A stretch of 64,000 nt of DNA, from assembly GCA_945643635.1 (NCBI GenBank), contig CALZFC010000044.1, positions 124,001 through 188,000 of the forward strand. Direction: 5' to 3'. Source of the stretch: Allodiplogaster sudhausi. Its lineage: Eukaryota > Nematoda > Chromadorea > Rhabditida > Diplogasteridae. The notes beneath the pieces were generated by a model. That model searched no databases, had not been told where the DNA came from, and saw only the letters and a list, made by a program, of their open reading frames with translations. Of this stretch, positions 57,057 to 64,000 are shown one piece after another (position 1 is the first letter of the stretch; each line of letters opens with the position of its first letter). The translations under genes and the position numbers were made by a program.

Positions 57057-57879
57057 CTACAATTTTAAAAATATATATATGTATAAAATATAAAGAAAAA
57101 AGACTGGACACTTTCTAGTCACTGAACACTGCAGCCATTAGAGAGTGGCTCACATTTCTCAATCGGAATGCTATTAAACATATTTTCGTTGCCTTACTTT
57201 CTTTTCTTCTATGTATGTACCTTGGGAGCGAACGAACATGTAAAACAAGTGTCTATACATATGACATATCAAGCAATCTACACCTGATGCATGGACAAAA
57301 TGGAAGAAAAATTCGTTAACAAATGTCTTGGGTAAGGGCATCAAAACGAATAGAATACCTTGTCGGATCACCGAAAATGTCACTGTAATTTCTTCTTGAA
57401 TGTGCTAATGGTAAGGAGACAAAATACAAACTTCAATATTATACTGTTCGCACTTTCCCTTTTTCGCTCTGTCTACCTCTTCCGTCTCTCTAAGCTCCAT
57501 CTTATCTGATCATGGCAAACCTTGCCTCACCACACTGCTCACCCATTCTTTCTCTTTATCATATCAGATACCTTTCTCCCTCACTTGCCTCTCACTCTAT
57601 CTCTTACTATTTCCTGCAACAAACCACAACCGTCGGCTTCTGTGGCACTCTCTATTGTTTCCATTCACTCTTCTCTCTGTCTCTCTCTCTCAATCTTTTA
57701 TCACTCGTTTGTATTCTATCGTCGCGCGCTCCAAACTACACACGGCTGTCCTTCGTTCAAACAGCAGAACGAAGTCACAACTAGCACACAGAATGATGAG
57801 GGACATATGTATGTAGTTTCTATTTATATAAATAATTACAACAGTTTAAAAATGATAATCTAGATGACAAAGAGAGGCT
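57057..57879. other. Upstream region of acyl-CoA oxidase
   Basis: Probably holds the promoter and 5' UTR of the minus-strand gene. No specific element recognised. CT-rich low-complexity DNA at 57450-57700. Confidence 0.45.
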
Positions 57880-57899
57880 ACCAAAAAAAAGCAAAGGCA

Positions 57900-58470
57900 T
57901 AGCCAATATAATTGTATTTTATTATTATCATTATATTTTACTTTATATTTTAAAGATTAGTACAAAGAAGTGCTTTTTAGCTTTGTAATTAATCTAGATC
58001 TACTTGAGGATTCCTGGTATTGGTTGTTTTCTTATTCCGCTCAGTCGTATTATGACAACCAGAATCATCTCAGTCGTTCATTTGTTTCCCAGGTTTTCTT
58101 ATGCCATCGGTTATGAATTATATCCTTCTTGGCAGCCATTTCCGATCGGCATCATTGCAAGCACGCGATGGTAGGCGTTCCAATTTGACCAGGGAATGGT
58201 CAGGAGCCCTAAATTCCAAAAATTCTGGTTTTTTTTCATGCGAATAGCCCTAGATGGCTCAAAATGAAAACGCGACAAAAAAGACGACCAAACAAATATT
58301 TTACTTCATATTTTATAGATTACAACATATGTAGTTTCTCTTAGTTTCTAATTAATTTAGATAGACATGAGGATTCTTGGCATTGGTGGTTTTCGCACTC
58401 CTCTCCTTCATATTATGACAACCAGGAGCGTCTCAGCCGTTAGCAACCGGTTACCGATTTGTATTGCTGT
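57900..58470 (+). repeat. Pair of diverged direct repeats
   Basis: About 57925-58100 and 58295-58450 share ATATTTTA.AGATTA, TCTAATTAATTTAGAT-type sequence, GAGGATTC.TGG.ATTGGT and TATTATGACAACCAG. Period about 370 bp. No coding content. Confidence 0.65.
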
Positions 58471-59398
58471 TCTTAAGCCGGAATGTGTTTCAAATTGACT
58501 TTCAATTAACATAGAGGTGCTGCAGTTTGGCGACGCTATTTAATCTGTCAATTATTGTACATTTGAATTTATCCCATTGATAATAATTTATTATCGGAAT
58601 TACATTTGACGGCTGGTAATTCTTAATAAAAGTTTCACTCGATGATTACTATCGTGAAGATGCTGGAACTGTGTTGCCTGCGGTATAAATCGTTACAACA
58701 AGTCGGAAAGAGGGGAGGAGGGGAGGAGGGGGCTGAAGATGTGCAGAACCGGGTTGTGGCAACTCATATACGGCGGGTCTGAGTCAGCTCAGGCGGAAGA
58801 TAATATGAGGCTAAGCCAGTGCAAAGAGCAAACAGGGAAAAGCAATCTTTTTTCTTCTTCAGACAATGGCCGGAGAAGCATCCAAGCGAAAGAAAGGTCA
58901 TAAGCGGCAAACGAAAAAAAGAGAGAGAGGAAAAGAAAGTGAGTCACCGGCAGCAAGCAGATCGAGGAAGCTCATCAAATGTTAGCTTTTGTTGGATGTC
59001 TTAAAAAGCAATTTTGATCTAACGATAAGCATTAAACACTTGTAAATCGAATATTATTGAGTTATAAGAACAGCACCAATCTGGCGTGAATGTTTTAATA
59101 TACAAATATAAACATACATGCAACACGATTTCACAGACGACTATGTTAGTTGGCAACAGAAGCAGAAGAAGGCCAAAGTGGTCACATTGTTGCGTCATTC
59201 ATGTTCACTAATGGTATGAAACGAATCACAGCGCTGATTTGCGAAATGAGGAACAAGGATGGGGACACTGTGAATGTAGCTAATTGTAAGTACATAAACA
59301 CATATATTTATATACATTCATATGTTCATAAATATATGAACGTCTAACGTCTATGAGACATTTATGTCTCACCTGACCGCCCTGATTTCTCCCTCCTC
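58471..59398. other. Stretch without a supported gene
   Basis: A G-rich purine run at 58705-58735 and a weak exon-like ORF at 59150-59284 (EAEEGQSGHIVASFMF...) are all I see. Confidence 0.45.
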
Positions 59399-62123
59399 TT
59401 AGATGAAGCTTGTGTGGATCGATGTCCACGAGTCCGCGTAGCCTACTTCTGGCATGCCTGAGGCTGTTGTGTTCCGGCGACTTCGTGAAGGCCCGCCGCT
59501 ATTCGGCTCGTAGCCTTCAGCGGCAGTCGCGTAAGCGAGCATGTAACTGGAAGAGAAAGAGAGAAATAGATAGAGAGATAATGAGAGATACAAAGAAAGA
59601 GAGAGAGAGAGAGAAAGATAGAAATAGCGCGAGAGGGAAAGAGACAGAGAAAGAAAGAGTGAGAGTGAGAGTGAGTGTGTGAGTATGAAGTGGCTAAAAG
59701 TAATCTTAGAAAGAGGTCACGAAAGATTGGGAAGACTCTTTGAGAGAGAACGAGGTACATATGCGGTTAAAACGGGCTGGACAGACAAAGAAAGTTAGAG
59801 AGAGAGAAAGAGAATAGTTAGAAATAGAGAAACAAAAAGAGCGAAAGAGAGAGAGAGAGAGAGAGAAAGAGATAGAGAGAGCGAGAGAGAGAGAGAGAGA
59901 ATAACCGTACCGTCCTCCTAGCTCGACCTTGCACACCATGTCTCCTCGGAAATGGAGCTTCTGCGCAAAGTCCTCATAACCGACGACAGTCTCGAACGGC
60001 GTGTCAAAGTCCTTCTCTGCGGCAAGCTGTGGTTTGCAATGTTTTTTTTATTATATGTCCTTTTTTTAAATATATTTACAGTATTAATAAATTTTACTGT
60101 CATTTTTAACGCATTTGTATCGATAATAAGAAACATTATCTGTTGTAATAAAGAATTAAATGGTATAAATAATATAGGTAAAAAGTATGTGTGTAAGTGA
60201 ATTAGACCTGAAGATGGACGGCGATGAGCTGAACGTTGCACTGGTGGAACTTGGGCTTCTGCTCGAGAGACGTGTACGTGTCGACGATGAGGTCGTTCAG
60301 CTTCTCGTTGCAGCACACGTAGCCTGAGGGCAGAGAGAAAGAGAGAGAAAGAGAGAGAGGAGAGAGAGGAGAGAGAGGAGAGAGAGGGAGGGAGAGAGAG
60401 AGAGTGAAAGAGAGAGAAAGAGAGAGAGAGAAAGAAAGAAGGGGGAGAGATAGAGGGGTCAGAGATAACCAATCGTAGCGAATAAGCGTCTCAAACCGGT
60501 CGGATTATGGAAGCACTTGGGCAAAGGAAGCGGCTGTCTCTCCGGGTAGTAATACTTGACTACGCCATTCTTGCCTCGACCGCCTTGCTTTCCGCCTGGA
60601 GAGCCTCCCCCGTCTCCACCTTCACCTCCCTCTCCATCTCCGCCATCCCCTCGCCCTCCCCCTCCTCCTCCTCCGTTCCTGTGTCCTCCACGAGATGACG
60701 GCTTCCGACCGCCGCCTGGACCCAGCGAGTACGAGCCTTCCGGGCTGTTTGGCAACTAGAACAAAACAATTCCTAGCGATTACAAATTGGAAGGGAATTA
60801 AAAAAGGTGAAGAGGGAAAGCAAGAGAGAGAGAGAGAGAGAAACGCGAGTCCCAGGCACTAATAGTGGTAGCCCATGAAAAATTCTGGCAGCTATCAGAT
60901 CTTGAAGAAAAAAAAAGAAATGCGCTTTTTTTTAACAATATAATGTATGGAATTAAAAAAAAAACGAAAAGCAGACCAAGGATTGCGATGGCTGCCTCGT
61001 CCGGTGATGATGGCCGCGATGCACGCCGATTGCCACCGCTTCCGCCTTGGTTTCCGCTTCGGTCGCGGCGGTTTGGATGGTCGCCTGACGACGGGCACGC
61101 GAGGCATGCTGCTGCTGATAAGAAGGAAGAGAGAACGTGAACCAAATAGTGGGAAAACTGAAGAGACGATGTAGAGAGAGAGGGAGGGAGGGAGAAGAAA
61201 GATAGAGAGATAGCAGCTCTCTTTTTCATAGCTAAACCGAAAAAAAAAAGTTGGAGTTTTTTTTGCATATATCAAAAAGATGTTAATGGCAGTACAAGTA
61301 TTTGTTCAAAGAATTTCTATTAAAAAATACCATTCCAAGGGTACCTCCTTGCATTATTTTCAAAACGAAATCTTAGCTGACTGCATAAATACTGTCCATC
61401 TAGATACGTATTAAAGCAATTAGTATTTAATAAAAAATGTTAGTACTTAAACTTGTTTTAAAACTTTATCACTTGGAAATGGGCTATGATGTATAGTTTT
61501 TTTTCATATTTGTGCTTGCCTCGTTAGCCGAGTTCTCGATGCCGACTGCGCGGTCGCAGTCGACGCAGCGGTAGCGGCGGATGGAAGCGGAGCCTCGGCG
61601 GAGGCGATCGGCTGGCAACAAGGAATTCAATTCCACATGCAAACTTCTTTGAAGGAGTACGAAACTCGACTGTAATTCTATTTGAGTTTTTTTTTTGTTT
61701 TTGTAGCATCGTCTCTTTACTCTCTCTCGCAGGAAAAAAGGCGCGAATTCAAAATTGAGGTTTTTTCTCTTTTAAATTCCAAGGAATATTGCCGAAGCAC
61801 TACAAAGAAGCGTTGATCGATGTGCATATAATAAAAAAAATGCAGCATAAGCTTTAAGCAAATACAAACTAGCTTCTGCATCTCAAATTTTTGGCGGTAA
61901 ATTATATAAAAAAAAGTGATTGCTGACTGTCGTCCTCGACGACGTCGACGCCCTGAATCTGGAAGATCTCTGCTCGGATCGGATGGACAGTGACGTCACT
62001 CAGATGAATCGCATTGCCGACGAGAGCAGCGAGGGAGAGAAGAACAACGGAGACGGAGACGGCCGAAGAGAGGGCGGAAGCGCCGCTCCACAACAACATT
62101 TCGAGCACGCCTTTAAAGGTCAA
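59399..62123 (-). CDS. Unrecognised protein with Cys pair and long glycine-rich region
   Basis: Minus-strand exons joined by phase: about 61990 (or further right, to 62123) down to 61928, then 61520-61611, 60977-61114, 60470-60755, 60208-60323, 59911-60026, and 59399-59546 ending in TAA. Order of features: VTVHPIRAEIFQIQGVDVVE, a C-x2-C pair (RYRCVDCDRAVGIEN), an Ala/Glu/His-rich stretch, then a 40-residue Gly-rich block with RGG-type repeats (GGGGGGRGDGGDGEGGEGG). A folded-looking part follows: VVKYYYPERQPLPLPKCF, TGLRRLFATIGYVCCNEKL, KPKFHQCNVQLIAVHLQ, DTPFETVVGYEDFAQKL, GDMVCKVELGGRYMLAY. The tail is Ser/Arg-rich. RGG blocks suggest RNA binding, but I recognise no family and assign no function. 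The donor of the 61520-61611 exon is GC (GAG|GCAAGC). The first exon is uncertain. Confidence 0.6.
60324..60469. repeat. Intron made almost wholly of (GA)n
   Basis: Intron of the Gly-rich gene. In the sense strand it is a continuous polypyrimidine tract from donor to acceptor. Similar GA tracts lie at 59550-59690, 59790-59900, 60815-60842 and 61170-61212 in its other introns and flanks. Confidence 0.85.
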
Positions 62124-62992
62124 AATAAGGTGGACGCGCCACGAGCCTTTACATGACTAGCAACACGGAAACCTTCCAGTAACACAACAGATATGTAGTA
62201 AGGTTACCAACAAATTCCTAACTTACAGAAGGCGACATTGTCGACCGATCGCAATTTCTGTATTCTATGCTCCTTTCTTGCATCGAGCGCAAGGAAAACC
62301 ACAGGCGAGATACAAAGACCATTAACGCGAATAATGCGAAAACGGCATTCCTCCAATACAGCGAAAAAGTATTGGTGATAACACTGTTACATTAATTCAT
62401 TTTCTTTTAATTTTACATTTAGATGTCATTCTCGACGAGAGCCATTGAAAAAAGCAACGGAATGAAAAAGATGGCCATAGGGGGCCGCGTCACAAGAAAA
62501 AACTGAATTCTTCTTCGTTTTGCCACCTCAAATGACGCTCCTCCTCTTTCTTCACCGAAAGCCGGCAAGGGCATAATTCAATTAACACCAGCCTCCTTAG
62601 TCAAAAGCAAAAGCACCGACCTGGCAAACACTTTCCATGTCATTCCAGTCATCAAGATCCTCACGCTCTCTTTCTCTCTCTCTCTCGCTCTCTCTCTACT
62701 CTACCTATTCTCTCGCTCACTCTCTCTGTCTCTCTCTCTCGTTCTTGCTCGCTATCTCTCCCCTCTCACTGTTTATCTCTTCTCTAACTCCCGGTTCAAC
62801 CGTTTATGTCTTCTGCACACTCTTCATCACGCTCGACTGAATCCATGGTCTGAAGGAGGAGAGAGAACGAGAGATACAGAATGAGACTGAGGGAGGAGGA
62901 AAGAGAAGAGGGCTCCCTGAGAATTCTGGTGAGACAGAGATCAGGGCGGGAGAGAGAGAGAGAGATATAGAGATAGAGAGAGAGAGAGATAT

Positions 62993-63039
<47 letters not shown>

Positions 63040-63600
63040 GGCTGCTAGTAGTTGCGGCTAAAGGCATCTTAAAATAAAATGATTACATCTACTTAGATTC
63101 CTAAGGATAATGACTTTCATTTTCATTCACCGAAAGATTCAGAAATTATCAATTGAAAATATATTCCGGTGTATGAAAATCGCCAGTGATGCAGACGATA
63201 CGCCATGAAAGGAGGGACCACTTACCATTCTGAATATTGCTAATCTTTCCTTTCTTCTTCAAATTTTATTCACATAATTATTATGCGAATTCATCGACCA
63301 AAAGTAATTGTCCATTTTTAAGTCAATTTTTTATTCCAACAACAAGCCGCCAATCCAACCCTTACGAAGTAGTTGACTCATATAGTATCGATCCATTATT
63401 TTAAAGGAATACATCGCTTTTTGATCTATTTACTATATACATACATTGTTGTCCAATCACTTCCAAGCAAAAGTAGCCATACCATAAAAGTCAACAGTCG
63501 CCGCCGTTGTAATGTTATCTATCAATTTATGTGCATGAAGTTCTAGCAAATAATTCGCCCCCGATGATCTCTCGTGCATTTTGAACAGCCTTCTGATTGC
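62124..63600. other. Intergenic stretch with microsatellites
   Basis: CT tract at 62665-62760 and GA tracts at 62945-63036. No gene supported on either strand. Confidence 0.55.
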
Positions 63601-63606
63601 GGTTAA

Positions 63607-63790
63607 AGGAAGTATCCGACGAAAGAATACCGTATCTGATAAAATTACGTTTCAAACTGCGCTAAACTCCCGACTGGGTTTCGTAAAATACTGTTTCGTA
63701 AAGCGGGACCACCTTCATTCAATCTTTTAGGCCAGACTTGAACATATGGGCATATAAAAGAAGAAGCTATTTTTTCGTCGGATACTTCCT
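63607..63790. mobile_element. TTAA-flanked MITE
   Basis: A 184-bp element starting AGGAAGTATCCGACGAAA and ending in its complement (TTTCGTCGGATACTTCCT), flanked by TTAA at 63603-63606 and 63791-63794. Same target type and similar AGGA end as the MITE at 39912-40131. Confidence 0.75.
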
Positions 63791-63805
63791 TTAAGGTGAA
63801 CCCAA

Positions 63806-63832
63806 TTTGAGAGAAGATTTCTCTCAAATTAT
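63806..63832. repeat. Short perfect hairpin
   Basis: AATTTGAGAGAA, a GAT loop, then TTCTCTCAAATT: 12 paired bases with a 3-base loop, just outside the MITE. Not followed by a T-run. Confidence 0.8.
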
Positions 63833-64000
63833 TTGTAAAATAATTTATTAGCGAACTTACTACATTCGATGATATGTATACAAAAGATCAAGGACATCAT
63901 CATTACACTTGTATGACAACTTACTGGCGACTACAGAACAATTGCCTATGGGGAAAAGCGAGAGAACATATTGTGGGGGAGACGGAGCATAAGCGAGATT

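Noticed and set aside
61920..62156. Plus-strand acidic ORF (LTVVLDDVDALNLEDL...)
   Set aside because: Overlaps the minus-strand exon whose phase fits the next exon of the Gly-rich gene; no plus-strand splice partners found.

Overview
This is a eukaryotic, AT-rich genomic window, almost certainly from an invertebrate animal. Multi-exon genes have GC-richer exons and short AT-rich introns. There are many (CT)n/(GA)n microsatellites and many DNA transposons (Tc1/mariner, Tc5-type pogo, hAT, small non-autonomous elements), plus LINE scraps. The Tc5-type element inserts at CTNAG with a TNA duplication, as C. elegans Tc4/Tc5 do, and a possible Argonaute fragment is present. These make a nematode or related ecdysozoan my best guess, but the species cannot be named from sequence.

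Layout. (1) 1-18.08 kb is a rearranged repeat block. Bases 1-6160 are repeated almost perfectly at 11917-18077. Each copy carries a Tc5-like transposon (1759-4626; 13675-16542) inside a larger arm studded with tRNA-like Pol III promoter modules, and each arm abuts the same aspartyl-tRNA synthetase exons. After copy A, the arm reappears inverted (6161-8203) without the Tc5-like insertion, so filled and empty sites lie side by side. The bridge 8204-11916 holds a possible Argonaute PAZ fragment and a reverse-transcriptase scrap. (2) 17.0-20.5 kb is the AspRS gene, complete for the catalytic domain but with no visible anticodon-binding domain; copy A (5.1-6.1 kb) is truncated. (3) 21.4-26.5 kb is an unrecognised gene whose intron contains a small inverted-repeat element, hAT end fragments and an apparently intact hAT transposase gene. 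(4) 27.0-38.4 kb is a protein-kinase gene. One of its introns holds a 6.78-kb Tc1/mariner element (30648-37427) flanked by TA, with 1.1-kb terminal inverted repeats and two genes: an interrupted DDE transposase and, nested antisense in its intron, an intact 414-residue accessory gene (BEN-like). (5) 39.6-41 kb holds a single-pass membrane protein end. (6) 41-51 kb is a nest of repeats, duplicated blocks and scrambled fragments of the neighbouring acyl-CoA oxidase gene. (7) 51.0-57.1 kb (minus) is a 21-exon peroxisomal acyl-CoA oxidase. (8) 59.4-62.1 kb (minus) is an unrecognised glycine-rich gene. The rest is intergenic DNA and microsatellites.

How parts relate. The host genes (AspRS, kinase, acyl-CoA oxidase, Gly-rich gene) are unrelated metabolic or housekeeping loci. 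What unites the window is heavy transposon load inside introns. Two points stand out: the two-gene Tc1/mariner element with exons inside its long terminal repeats, and an unusually high share of GC-AG introns in host genes (about seven) but none in transposon genes. All exon boundaries were read by eye from reading-frame continuity and homology remembered from the families. None was checked against transcripts or databases.
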